A stretch of DNA of 46,402 bases from the NCBI GenBank assembly GCA_002362575.1, contig DEUM01000034.1, forward strand, positions 1 through 46,402, written 5' to 3'. The notes beneath the pieces are model-generated. The model was given only the letters and a program-made list of their open reading frames with translations. It was not told the origin of the DNA and searched no databases. The stretch is from Lachnoclostridium sp. UBA3262 (GTDB lineage: Bacteria; Bacillota; Clostridia; Lachnospirales; Lachnospiraceae). Made by a program: the position numbers and the translations under genes. Positions 1 through 7,925 of the stretch are shown piece after piece; the first letter of the stretch is position 1; the number at the start of each line of letters is the position of its first letter.

Positions 1-591
1 ATAAATCAATACGGCTTGTCCGCCATGTTTTTGTTAATTTTATTAGAATATGCCTGTTTCCCGGTTTCGAGCGAAATCATCCTGCCGTTGGCAGGACTTG
101 TGGGGGCCCGCTGCGGCATGCCCTTCATTACCCTTGTCCTTGCCAGCACGGCAGCCGGGCTTGGGGGTACCGGACTGACTTATGTCGTCGGACGCTTTGG
201 CGGTTCTCCTATGCTGGAAAAAATTATGCGCCGTTTTCCGTCCTTTGAAAAGCCAATCCTGTCCTCCTACCGGGCCTTTGGCAACCATGGCAAGAGCGCT
301 GTTTTTCTGAGCCGTCTTATTCCTTTATGCCGTACCTATATCGGCTTTGTCGCTGGGGCCATGAAACAGTCTCCCGCCAGTTACTTTGTCTGTTCTGCTT
401 TTGGTATCCTTTTGTGGAATGCCGTGCTGACCAGTCTGGGATATTACTTTTATCAATATCAGGATGTATTTTTCTTTTATTTTAATAAGTATAAAAAATG
501 GATATTTGTCTGCGGCTCACTGCTTCTTATATTGATTTTTGTCTGTAAAATCAGTGCTAGGTGTAAAAGAGGCGAAACAAGCCAAGAATAA
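1..591 (+). CDS. DedA-family membrane protein, 5' end cut by window edge
   Basis: The frame is open from base 1, so the gene begins upstream; a TTG at 16 and an ATG at 25 lie inside the conserved start of the domain rather than being its start. The visible 196 codons show the DedA/SNARE-associated pattern: an N-terminal INQYG...LLILLE stretch followed by P-S-E-I-I-L-P, a central S-R-L-I-P-x-x-R-T-Y motif (family F-S-R-F-I-P-x-x-R), G-A-M, and hydrophobic helices at the C-terminus. DedA proteins are integral membrane proteins linked to lipid flipping and envelope homeostasis; the substrate here is unknown. The last 35 bases overlap the convergent 3' end of the next gene. Family call is firm, exact role is not. 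Confidence 0.88.
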   Translation: MNQYGLSAMFLLILLEYACFPVSSEIILPLAGLVGARCGMPFITLVLASTAAGLGGTGLTYVVGRFGGSPMLEKIMRRFPSFEKPILSSYRAFGNHGKSAVFLSRLIPLCRTYIGFVAGAMKQSPASYFVCSAFGILLWNAVLTSLGYYFYQYQDVFFFYFNKYKKWIFVCGSLLLILIFVCKISARCKRGETSQE

Positions 592-1090
592 TTAAAATGC
601 TGCCTCCAACTCCGTTTAGCCGGCGCAGATTACATAACAACTTTTCACCGATTGTGAGAAACCCCGCTCCGGCAAAGGCAGTCAGTAACGGAAAAAGATA
701 GGCGGCACTTCCACAGCCGGCGATTCCCAGCCCAGCACTGACAGAATCCAATGCGAGGGTAAATCCCAACACCAGCCCCTCCCACGGCTCCAAGATATGG
801 GAAGAATCCTTGTCATAGTCCGCAGTCCGATTCTCACCCAGTGCATTCCAAAGTGTCCTGCTGCCGAGAAAAATCAGGATAATGCTGCCTGTCATCCGAA
901 ACCAGAAATCAGGAATAAGCGTTCCAAGCTGTTCCCCCAAAAAAACAGCAGCCATTGTCAAAACACCGTTTAAAACCGCTATGACCAGCTTGGTACTCCA
1001 CGGTATGCGTATTCCAGACATGGCATATGCCATCCCGATTCCCAGTGTATCAAGGCTGACCGAGATAGCGATTAAAACAACCAAACCCAT
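557..1090 (-). CDS. YtaF/MntP-like membrane protein
   Basis: 177 residues, almost entirely hydrophobic with about six predicted membrane segments. Two similar halves each carry the family motif with a conserved Asp: A-I-S-V-S-L-D-T-L-G-I-G-M near the N-terminus and L-A-L-D-S-V-S-A-G-L-G in the second half. This internal duplication is typical of the LysE-superfamily MntP (manganese exporter) and the sporulation protein YtaF. The D-S-x-S-A-G-L-G form and the length fit YtaF slightly better, but I cannot decide from sequence alone. The start ATG has GGAGG about 11 bases upstream. The gene is divergent from the P-type ATPase (98 bp between starts) and convergent with DedA. Confidence 0.8.
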   Translation of the reverse strand: MGLVVLIAISVSLDTLGIGMAYAMSGIRIPWSTKLVIAVLNGVLTMAAVFLGEQLGTLIPDFWFRMTGSIILIFLGSRTLWNALGENRTADYDKDSSHILEPWEGLVLGFTLALDSVSAGLGIAGCGSAAYLFPLLTAFAGAGFLTIGEKLLCNLRRLNGVGGSILIILGLFRLFYT

Positions 1091-1188
1091 TATATTATTA
1101 TCCTCCGCTTTCTTACTCTTATGATATGCGTAAAGATGTGGATGGGAAGATATTTCGACAGAATTTTCAAAAAAGGAAGTGTGAAAGT

Positions 1189-3714
1189 ATGGAATGGTAT
1201 TCTCTTAGTATTCAGGAGCTTATTCGAAAAACCGGATGCCGTCCGGAATATGGCCTGTCCGCAAAGGAAGCAAAACGCCGTCTTCAAAAACACGGTCCAA
1301 ACGAGCTGGCGCAGGAAAAAGGCCCCGGGCTTTTTAAAAAATTTATCAGTCAATTTAAGGACTTTATGATTCTTACCCTGCTTGCTGCCGCGCTGATTTC
1401 TTTTCTGGCATCCTACAGCAGAGGGGAGGCCGATTTTACGGACCCCTGCATTATCCTTGCCATTGTTCTGGTAAACGCTGTTATCGGCGTCTTTCAGGAG
1501 CAGAAGGCAGAACATTCCCTTCAGGCGCTTCGCTCCCTTCAGACACCCGAGGCAATTGTTCTTCGGAGCGGAGAGCGTCTCACGCTGCCTTCCAGCGAGC
1601 TTGTTCCCGGCGATGTTGTCTGTCTGGAAGCCGGAGGACTAATCCCCGCAGATGGACGGCTTCTGACCTGCCACAACCTGACAACAGAGGAATCCGCCCT
1701 GACTGGTGAAACCGGAACCGTCTCCAAATGCACAGAAGCACTTCCTGCGCACAGTACATCACTCGGCGACCGGAAGAACTTTGTCTTTTCTGGCACGATG
1801 GTAACGACCGGACGCGGAACCTTTTATGTGACAGATACCGGAATGAATACCCAGATTGGTCAGATTGCCGGGCTTCTTGCCAGCGAGGAGGCACCGGAAA
1901 CCCCTCTGACAAAACGTCTGAATAAGACGGGAAAGCTGCTCGGATTTCTGGCTCTTGCCATCTGTGTCGTCGTTTTTTTCCTCGGCATACAAAAAAAGCA
2001 GCCTGTCTTTTCTATGTTTATGACTTCCGTCAGCCTCGGTGTCGCCGCCATCCCTGAGAGCCTTCCCGCCCTTGTCACTATTATGCTCTCCCTCGGCGTT
2101 GAGCGCATGGCGCGCCAGAAAGCAATTATCCGTCATCTTCCTGCCGTCGAGACACTCGGCAGTGCGACGGTTATCTGCTCAGACAAAACAGGCACTTTGA
2201 CAGAAAATAAAATGACTGTCAGGGACTCTTACTGCCTCTGCGACACCGCGTTTCTCGCAAGGCTTTTTGTCCTGTGCAATGACCAGACAGGGCCGATGGA
2301 ACAAGCACTTGTCGAATTTGCTGAACAGTATCATGTCTCTTACTCCTCTGAAAATGAGATTGCACCCCGGATTTTTGAACTGCCGTTTGATTCGGGACGC
2401 AAGCGGATGACAACCCTGCATAATACTCCAGAAGGATTTTTGTCTGTCACAAAGGGAGCTCCGGAAATTCTTCTTGCAAACTCCACTCACTACTATGAAA
2501 ATGGCTCTATGCATCCAATGACTAGCAGTAAGCGCAAAGAATTCAAAGAAACGTCCGAGCAGTTTGCCTCACAGGCGCTCCGGGTACTTGCCGCAGCCTT
2601 TCGGAAAATGCCAACAGCGCACAAGGACAATTCTCTCGAAAAAGAATTGGTCTTTGTCGGCCTTGCCGGATTTATGGATCCGCCCAGAAGGGAAGCATAT
2701 GCCGCAGTCAAAAGCTGTAAAAATGCGGGTATACGCCCTGTCATGATTACCGGGGACCACCGCGCTACTGCTTCTGCCATCGGGCAGGAGCTTGGCATCT
2801 GTTCTCATGACAGTGAGGTCTTGACCGGAAGGGAAATCGACCTTCTGACCGACAAGGAGCTCTCCCGGCATTTAGGCAGTTACCGCGTCTTTGCGCGCGT
2901 ATCCCCTACACACAAAGTCCGCCTTGTCAAGCTATACCAGCAGCAGGGTAATGTGGTCGCTATGACCGGTGACGGTGTCAATGATGCACCTGCCCTCAAA
3001 GCGGCAGATATCGGCTGTGCCATGGGGCAGTCCGGCACGGATGTCGCCAAAAATGCCTCGGATATGATTTTGATGGATGACAATTTTTCCACTATTGTAT
3101 CCGCCGTCAAAGAGGGGCGCAGTATTTTTGAAAACATAAAAAAAGCCATCCATTTCCTCTTGTCCTGTAACATCGGAGAAATCATGACTATCTTTGTCGC
3201 TATTTTATTCGGTATGGATGTGCCCCTGCTTCCCGTGCAGCTGCTCTTTATCAATCTAGTTACGGATTCCTTCCCAGCACTCTGTCTGGGTGTGGAACCG
3301 CCGGATTCCGATATTATGAAAAAGCCGCCGATAAGCGCTGGAAAGGGAATGTTTTCTTTCGGCTCAGTATTCCAGATGATTGTCGAGGGCATGTTCATTG
3401 GCTCGCTGGCACTTTTTGCTTACACTGCCGGCAACTCCACCATGTGCTTTGCCGTGCTGTCCCTCTCCCAGCTTGTCCATTCCTTTAATATGCGGAGCAG
3501 CCACTCGCTGACCGAAACCGGACTGTTCAGCAACAAAAAGCTGTTCTTCAGCGTTTTGCTCTGTGCTGCCCTCCAATGCTGTGTCATTACCCTCCCGGTT
3601 CTTCAGGGTATTTTCCATACAGTACCTCTCACTGCCACTCAGTGGGGTATGGTCACCGTTCTGTCCCTGCTTCCGATTCCTCTGGTGGAGCTTGAAAAAA
3701 GGTGCGGCCGATAG
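1189..3714 (+). CDS. Cation-transporting P-type ATPase, Ca2+ (SERCA/PMCA) type
   Basis: The frame is open from 1126, but the ATG at 1189 has AAAAGGAAG nine bases upstream and begins M-E-W-Y-S-L, the usual N-terminus, so I use it (841 residues). All P-ATPase landmarks are present in order: N-terminal cation-ATPase domain, actuator motif L-T-G-E-T, M4 motif A-I-P-E-S-L-P, phosphorylation motif D-K-T-G-T-L-T with the Asp near residue 332, K-G-A-P-E nucleotide-binding motif, hinge T-G-D-G-V-N-D-A-P near residue 595, M5 N-I-G-E and M6 N-L-V-T-D. The M4/M5/M6 acidic and polar residues (E, N-x-x-T-D) match those that bind Ca2+ in SERCA. It probably exports Ca2+ (or Mn2+) using ATP. A G/C-rich inverted repeat (3701-3723) spans the stop but has only a weak T-tract. 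Confidence 0.93.
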   Translation: MEWYSLSIQELIRKTGCRPEYGLSAKEAKRRLQKHGPNELAQEKGPGLFKKFISQFKDFMILTLLAAALISFLASYSRGEADFTDPCIILAIVLVNAVIGVFQEQKAEHSLQALRSLQTPEAIVLRSGERLTLPSSELVPGDVVCLEAGGLIPADGRLLTCHNLTTEESALTGETGTVSKCTEALPAHSTSLGDRKNFVFSGTMVTTGRGTFYVTDTGMNTQIGQIAGLLASEEAPETPLTKRLNKTGKLLGFLALAICVVVFFLGIQKKQPVFSMFMTSVSLGVAAIPESLPALVTIMLSLGVERMARQKAIIRHLPAVETLGSATVICSDKTGTLTENKMTVRDSYCLCDTAFLARLFVLCNDQTGPMEQALVEFAEQYHVSYSSENEIAPRIFELPFDSGRKRMTTLHNTPEGFLSVTKGAPEILLANSTHYYENGSMHPMTSSKRKEFKETSEQFASQALRVLAAAFRKMPTAHKDNSLEKELVFVGLAGFMDPPRREAYAAVKSCKNAGIRPVMITGDHRATASAIGQELGICSHDSEVLTGREIDLLTDKELSRHLGSYRVFARVSPTHKVRLVKLYQQQGNVVAMTGDGVNDAPALKAADIGCAMGQSGTDVAKNASDMILMDDNFSTIVSAVKEGRSIFENIKKAIHFLLSCNIGEIMTIFVAILFGMDVPLLPVQLLFINLVTDSFPALCLGVEPPDSDIMKKPPISAGKGMFSFGSVFQMIVEGMFIGSLALFAYTAGNSTMCFAVLSLSQLVHSFNMRSSHSLTETGLFSNKKLFFSVLLCAALQCCVITLPVLQGIFHTVPLTATQWGMVTVLSLLPIPLVELEKRCGR

Positions 3715-3766
3715 GCGCGCACCTCTTTAACAGACAGAAATATTATCATTTTATTTTTAGGAACAT

Positions 3767-4192
3767 CTAAGGTCTCGAAGTCTCCTCAACATGAAGGCCC
3801 GTATCTGTTACCTGAATTTTATAATTTCTACCACGACCACAATCCATATATCTCCCTGAAACATGAAACCATATATCTGTGACTCCTTTTTCTTTTACTT
3901 TAAAGGAAACTACCTCTTTTCTTCTTATAATTCCCCACCTATTAAAAATATTACTGTTCTTTTCCCTGCACTCTGCATCTTCTGTTACAACTGCGTCATT
4001 TTCAATATGAAATTCAAGGTCAAAATAGAAAAGGTTATTATATTTTGCATAAAAAGTAACTCTGTCCTCGTCCAATTCGTAGACAACATCAAAACTATCA
4101 TCTTTACTCCCCTTCAGTATTAACACTCCTGTCGTTATCACTCCGGCAAGGACAAATAATATGGCAAGCAGGATAATGACTTTTTTCTTCAT
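3767..4192 (-). CDS. Membrane-anchored hypothetical protein
   Basis: About 141 residues: a short basic N-terminus (M-K-K-K), one hydrophobic helix of roughly 20 residues, and an extracytoplasmic beta-rich domain with alternating charged and aromatic residues and two Cys. There is no lipobox. The ATG at 4192 is about ten bases from AAGGAG; a TTG two codons upstream is too close to it. It is the third gene of a probable operon (lipoprotein, GNAT, this gene; 54 bp gap). I do not recognise the family. Confidence 0.65.
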   Translation of the reverse strand: MKKKVIILLAILFVLAGVITTGVLILKGSKDDSFDVVYELDEDRVTFYAKYNNLFYFDLEFHIENDAVVTEDAECREKNSNIFNRWGIIRRKEVVSFKVKEKGVTDIWFHVSGRYMDCGRGRNYKIQVTDTGLHVEETSRP

Positions 4193-4246
4193 AAACAAGA
4201 TTCTCCTTTCTTAGGCTTCCCCTTATATTTTTTAGAGCTTCTTTTT

Positions 4247-4777
4247 TTACTTTTTCTTATAAACCTCGCGGTACAGACACTTCTTTATCTCCTCAAAACG
4301 TTCCGCCGACACCCGTTCCCCTGATGTCATCACAAGAAGCGGAACCGGGTTCTTCCCCTTTGACATCGGCGGTTGGATATAGTCATATTCGTTCAGAAAA
4401 AATCCGTTCCTCTCATAAAATACAATCCGCCTTTTTGCCATATCCGTCTCCGGCAGTTCTACCTCCAGACAAATCGGACATGACAGAAGCTTCTTGATTT
4501 CTCTCAAAATAAAAGCGCCATATCCCTGATTCCGATAAATCGGATTTACTGCAAAATGCTCGATATAAGCAAAATCTTCAAACTGCCACACAGAAATAAA
4601 TGCCTTGATTGTCTCATCTTTGGGATTCTCTGTATGCTCCCAAAGATAAACACGGTAAGCCGCCCTGTCAAGCAACGCTCTCTGTTCCTCATAAGGGCGG
4701 TACTCGTCCACCGGAAAGCTCTCCTTCATAATAGAGAATACCGCATCAAATTCCTGCCTTTCCATAACTCTCAGCAT
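4247..4777 (-). CDS. GNAT-family N-acetyltransferase
   Basis: 176 residues with the GNAT core: strand beta-4 (Y-I-E-H-F-A-V-N-P) leading into acetyl-CoA motif A R-N-Q-G-Y-G, then beta-5 (C-L-E-V-E-L) and motif B with F-Y-E-R-N-G-F. The first 30 residues (F-D-A-V-F-S-I-M-K-E-S-F-P) fit the usual helix 1. Acceptor substrate cannot be deduced. Four bases separate its ATG from the stop of the lipoprotein gene upstream, and GGAGG lies in that junction, so the two are surely cotranscribed and probably translationally coupled. Confidence 0.88.
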   Translation of the reverse strand: MLRVMERQEFDAVFSIMKESFPVDEYRPYEEQRALLDRAAYRVYLWEHTENPKDETIKAFISVWQFEDFAYIEHFAVNPIYRNQGYGAFILREIKKLLSCPICLEVELPETDMAKRRIVFYERNGFFLNEYDYIQPPMSKGKNPVPLLVMTSGERVSAERFEEIKKCLYREVYKKK

Positions 4778-4781
4778 GGCA

Positions 4782-6074
4782 TTACCTCCATAGCTCTGTC
4801 AGCCAGTTCCCTATCTCCTTTATGACAGGCTGACTGAACTTTCCCTCCCTGTCATACTCTGAATTATCTGCCTTACCGGAGGATTGCATAAAATAATGAT
4901 TCAAGCCCCGGTATGAGCGGTACACGATATGAGAGCGCCCCTTCAAAAGCGTCTGCCACTGCTCATAATGCCGCATTGGCGTTTCAAAATCCTGTTCCCC
5001 CTGTAGGACAAAGAGCGGCAATGTAGAGTTTGTATTCATGAAATATCTGGCATTACAGCTAACTGCTTTTTTCTTGTCCGCATAGAAGTTTTCATTTGCC
5101 TGTATTGGCTTTCCGGCGAGCATAACTGCCCCTGAAAGCCTTCTCTCCTTTTTTCCGACAATCGCAGGAAGATAGTCTGCCGCTTTCCCATGTGCTATTA
5201 TCACGATTCGGCTTCCATCCACCTGTCGGGAATTATACATTTTATCTACCGCATACCATACATCCTCAAGAAGCATGTCATACACTCCCGCCCCCTCTGT
5301 CATCTTATACGCATACTGATATCCTCTCTTGTTATATCGCAGGCTCGCCACTCCATGACCGGTAAGCCCCCTCGCCAAATCACGCATCGGCGTATTATCC
5401 GCACTGCCTATCGTTCCTTCCATATCCATGTCGTCTGCACCGGACACAAGAATAGCAACTGGAGGTTTTTCCACACCATTTGGCAGTGTAAGCTTTCCCT
5501 TCAGTTCATAAGGCGGCCGCCCTATCGTGATATCTTCTTCCCTGTACGACGCACTGTCAGAGGTTTCATCCTGACCGTTATTTTGAAGAACTGCCTGGTC
5601 AAACCATAACCCGGCAATCTTTCCTTCCCTGTTATAAACAAATTTTATTGTCCGCCCCTGATTTTCACTATAACGAAGCGTCACAAGCACATTTCGGTAT
5701 TCACCATTCTCTGATTCTGCGACGGATTCCACCCCCTGATACCCAGTCAGGTTTCCCGCTACGCTATTCCATGACGCCTGCAAACTCTCCTCTGTCGTCT
5801 GAGCAAACAGTTCCTCGGATAGATTTTCCATCAGCGGCGCAAACAATCCGGCTACAATCTGTTCTGCATAAATCCTGCTCTGTTTTGCCAGTTCCGACTC
5901 CGCGCTTATGCTTTTGCCGGATACGGCACCGCCCGTAGCAGGTATTTTTGTATTTGGTATTCCCGTGACAGCCGTCCCGGAAGCTGCCCTTTTTCCATTC
6001 TGTTTTTCTTTTCCACCGCAGCCTGCACACAGACAGACCAGAAAAAGACCCACCACAGCCATTTTCCATCTCAT
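4782..6074 (-). CDS. Lipoprotein with DUF3887-like and alpha/beta-hydrolase domains; nucleophile missing
   Basis: 430 residues. The signal peptide ends in a lipobox L-C-A-G-C (Cys about residue 19), so it is probably a lipid-anchored surface protein. Residues ~60-165 resemble the DUF3887 helical module often fused to hydrolases in Firmicutes (L-F-A-Q-T-T-E-E-S-L-Q). Residues ~180-430 are an alpha/beta-hydrolase: oxyanion strand V-A-I-L-V-S-G, R-Y-N-K-R-G, then the elbow reads A-H-G-K-A-A where relatives have G-H-S-x-G-G. The acid (L-Q-G-E-Q-D-F) and His (G-L-N-H-Y-F-M) positions are kept. With Ser replaced by Gly it may be a non-catalytic or altered enzyme. First gene of the operon with the GNAT and hypothetical genes. 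Confidence 0.85.
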   Translation of the reverse strand: MRWKMAVVGLFLVCLCAGCGGKEKQNGKRAASGTAVTGIPNTKIPATGGAVSGKSISAESELAKQSRIYAEQIVAGLFAPLMENLSEELFAQTTEESLQASWNSVAGNLTGYQGVESVAESENGEYRNVLVTLRYSENQGRTIKFVYNREGKIAGLWFDQAVLQNNGQDETSDSASYREEDITIGRPPYELKGKLTLPNGVEKPPVAILVSGADDMDMEGTIGSADNTPMRDLARGLTGHGVASLRYNKRGYQYAYKMTEGAGVYDMLLEDVWYAVDKMYNSRQVDGSRIVIIAHGKAADYLPAIVGKKERRLSGAVMLAGKPIQANENFYADKKKAVSCNARYFMNTNSTLPLFVLQGEQDFETPMRHYEQWQTLLKGRSHIVYRSYRGLNHYFMQSSGKADNSEYDREGKFSQPVIKEIGNWLTELWR

Positions 6075-6192
6075 AGAAGTTTTTCCTTTCTTTTCCCGAT
6101 ATTCTATACATAACTTTCTAAATCATTGGTTCTTCCAGTTTATCAAAAAGTCAGAAATTCCTCAAGAGTTCTTTCCCTTTTACCGTATTTTG

Positions 6193-6201
6193 TGGTATAC
6201 T
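6193..6201 (+). promoter_or_regulatory. Extended -10 promoter for the GH13 gene
   Basis: TGGTATACT matches the extended -10 form TGnTATAAT with one change. No good -35 is seen at 17 bases (TTCCCT). It lies 36 bases before the GH13 start, with AAAGGAG at 6221-6227 as ribosome site. A first ATG at 6230 opens only a six-codon frame, so initiation at 6237 is preferred. Confidence 0.55.
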
Positions 6202-6236
6202 ATTTAAGTATTTTAGTTCGAAAGGAGTCATGAAAC

Positions 6237-7580
6237 ATGGCATGGTATGACGAATCCGTATTTTATCACATATATCCGCTGGGGTTGAGCGGTGCTCCGG
6301 CATTAAACGAAAAGGGAGAAATCACTCACCGTCTACGTGAAATGGAGTGCTGGATTGACCATATCCGGGAAATTGGCTGCAACGCCCTCTACATCGGACC
6401 TCTGTTTGAATCTGTTGGGCACGGTTACGAGACAACGGACTACAAAACTCTTGACCGCCGTCTTGGCGATAATGAAGATTTGGTACATTTTGTAAAAACC
6501 TGTCACGAAAAAAATGTAAAAGTAATTTTAGACGGTGTGTTTAATCACACTGGACGTGACTTTTTTGCTTTTCAGGATTTGAAAGCAAACAGGGAAACTT
6601 CCCGATACCGGGACTGGTACTGCAATGTAAATTTTGGTGGAAATAATGAATATAACGATGGATTTTCATATGATAACTGGGGCGGCTATAATCTGCTTGT
6701 CAAACTGAACCAATGGAATCCCGAAGTAAAAGATTATATCTACGATGTCATCCGTTTCTGGGTATCCGAGTTTGATATAGACGGAATCCGGTTGGACGCA
6801 GCCGATGTTCTGGACTTTGATTTTATGAAAGGGATGCGCCATGTCGCAAATGAAATAAAGCCGGATTTCTGGCTTATGGGTGAGGTTATCCACGGAGAGT
6901 ATAACCGCTGGGTAAACCCGGAAATGCTGCACTCCGTAACAAACTATCATCTTAACAAAGCACTTTGGTCCGGCTGTAATGAGCACAACTTTTTTGAAAT
7001 TGCGCATACTGTGAAACGCCTGTATGATATGGGCGCCGGTAAATATGAAAATCTGAAGCTGTACAATTTTGCTGACAATCACGATGTTGAGAGAATTGCC
7101 AGCAAACTGCAAAATAAGGAACATTTTTCTGTCGTTCATATACTTATGTATACGCTTCCCGGTATTCCGTCCATCTATTATGGCTCGGAGTTTGCAATTG
7201 AGGGAAGAAAGGAACATGGCTCGGATGCTTCTCTCCGCCCATGCCTGAATCTTAACGACTACAAAGACGCTATTACTGATAATCCGGCTACCGCACTTAT
7301 CGCCAGGCTTGGAAAACTCCGTCAGGAATCCCACATCCTTGCCTACGGCGAGTACCGTGAGCTTTTACTGACAAACCGACAGTACGCCTTTGCACGCATC
7401 TTTGAGGGACAGGAAGTGATAACGGCAGTCAATAATGACGAGAGTGAAGCAGTATTACACATCCCGTACCAAGGCGGACAGACTTCCTTTACCGGTGCAC
7501 TGACTGGCAATACCTACCAAGCGGAAAACGGGCAGATTGAAGTAACACTCCCTAGCTGCGGAGGAGATATTCTTCTATAA
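6237..7580 (+). CDS. GH13 alpha-amylase-family glycosidase
   Basis: 447 residues without a signal peptide, so cytoplasmic. The four GH13 regions are clear: region I D-G-V-F-N-H-T, region II G-I-R-L-D-A-A-D (Asp nucleophile), region III M-G-E-V-I-H-G (Glu acid/base) and region IV F-A-D-N-H-D-V (second Asp, transition-state stabiliser). All three catalytic carboxylates are present. The protein starts at the barrel (W-Y-D-E-S-V-F-Y-H-I-Y-P-L-G), lacks N-terminal carbohydrate-binding modules and has a short C-terminal beta domain. It probably acts on imported maltooligosaccharides or similar alpha-glucans; which exact bond cannot be told. It stands alone. Confidence 0.92.
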   Translation: MAWYDESVFYHIYPLGLSGAPALNEKGEITHRLREMECWIDHIREIGCNALYIGPLFESVGHGYETTDYKTLDRRLGDNEDLVHFVKTCHEKNVKVILDGVFNHTGRDFFAFQDLKANRETSRYRDWYCNVNFGGNNEYNDGFSYDNWGGYNLLVKLNQWNPEVKDYIYDVIRFWVSEFDIDGIRLDAADVLDFDFMKGMRHVANEIKPDFWLMGEVIHGEYNRWVNPEMLHSVTNYHLNKALWSGCNEHNFFEIAHTVKRLYDMGAGKYENLKLYNFADNHDVERIASKLQNKEHFSVVHILMYTLPGIPSIYYGSEFAIEGRKEHGSDASLRPCLNLNDYKDAITDNPATALIARLGKLRQESHILAYGEYRELLLTNRQYAFARIFEGQEVITAVNNDESEAVLHIPYQGGQTSFTGALTGNTYQAENGQIEVTLPSCGGDILL

Positions 7581-7598
7581 AGATTCAAATATTTCCCA

Positions 7599-7627
7599 TT
7601 GCATAGTCACCATATTTGGAATATAAT
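7599..7627 (+). promoter_or_regulatory. SigA-type promoter of the 78-codon gene
   Basis: TTGCAT (7599-7604), a 17-base spacer and a perfect TATAAT (7622-7627). It starts 19 bases after the GH13 stop and reads into the small gene at 7661. Confidence 0.7.
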
Positions 7628-7660
7628 AATACTACTAAAAGCAATAGAAAAGGGGATGTT

Positions 7661-7897
7661 ATGATGACACCGGAAGAAATATTTAAAAAAGGTCTCATGA
7701 CCTATGAAAAAGAAACCGCAGTAAACGACGCTTTTTATTATAGTCTCCCCTATGTCAAAGATTTCGACTTATGTAACTGGCAGCCGCTCCGTATGTTCAG
7801 CGGCAATGTAATCAAATATTATCAATACAAGCTCGATAAACCAGTCATTCTTTTTACTGATACGGATACTACAAAACCAGCTCCACCTGTTTCATAA
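7661..7897 (+). CDS. Small hypothetical protein, 78 residues
   Basis: ATG at 7661 is preceded by AAAAGGGG. An in-frame ATG at 7616 lies upstream but falls inside the promoter, so it is rejected. The product begins M-M-T-P-E-E-I-F-K-K-G, has several aromatic residues and no Cys, membrane helix or signal peptide; I do not recognise a family. It has its own near-consensus promoter and its last eight codons form one arm of the intrinsic terminator, with the stop codon in the loop. That makes a tight unit of roughly 280 bases. It may be a real small protein, or a structured RNA with a fortuitous frame; the good ribosome site favours the former. Confidence 0.6.
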   Translation: MMTPEEIFKKGLMTYEKETAVNDAFYYSLPYVKDFDLCNWQPLRMFSGNVIKYYQYKLDKPVILFTDTDTTKPAPPVS

Positions 7898-7914
7898 GGT
7901 GGGCTGGTTTTTTT
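7874..7914 (+). terminator. Intrinsic terminator overlapping the small gene
   Basis: Arms AAACCAGC-t-CCACCT and AGGTGG-GCTGGTTT (14 paired bases, one bulge, 8-base loop) followed by seven T. On the minus strand the same hairpin is followed by only TTTT, so it may also serve enolase weakly. Confidence 0.85.
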
Positions 7915-7925
7915 ATCTGAATGAT

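Noticed and set aside
1126..1188. Longer N-terminus for the P-type ATPase
   Set aside because: The extra 21 codons are basic, not conserved in the family, and the ribosome site lies inside them, before the ATG at 1189.
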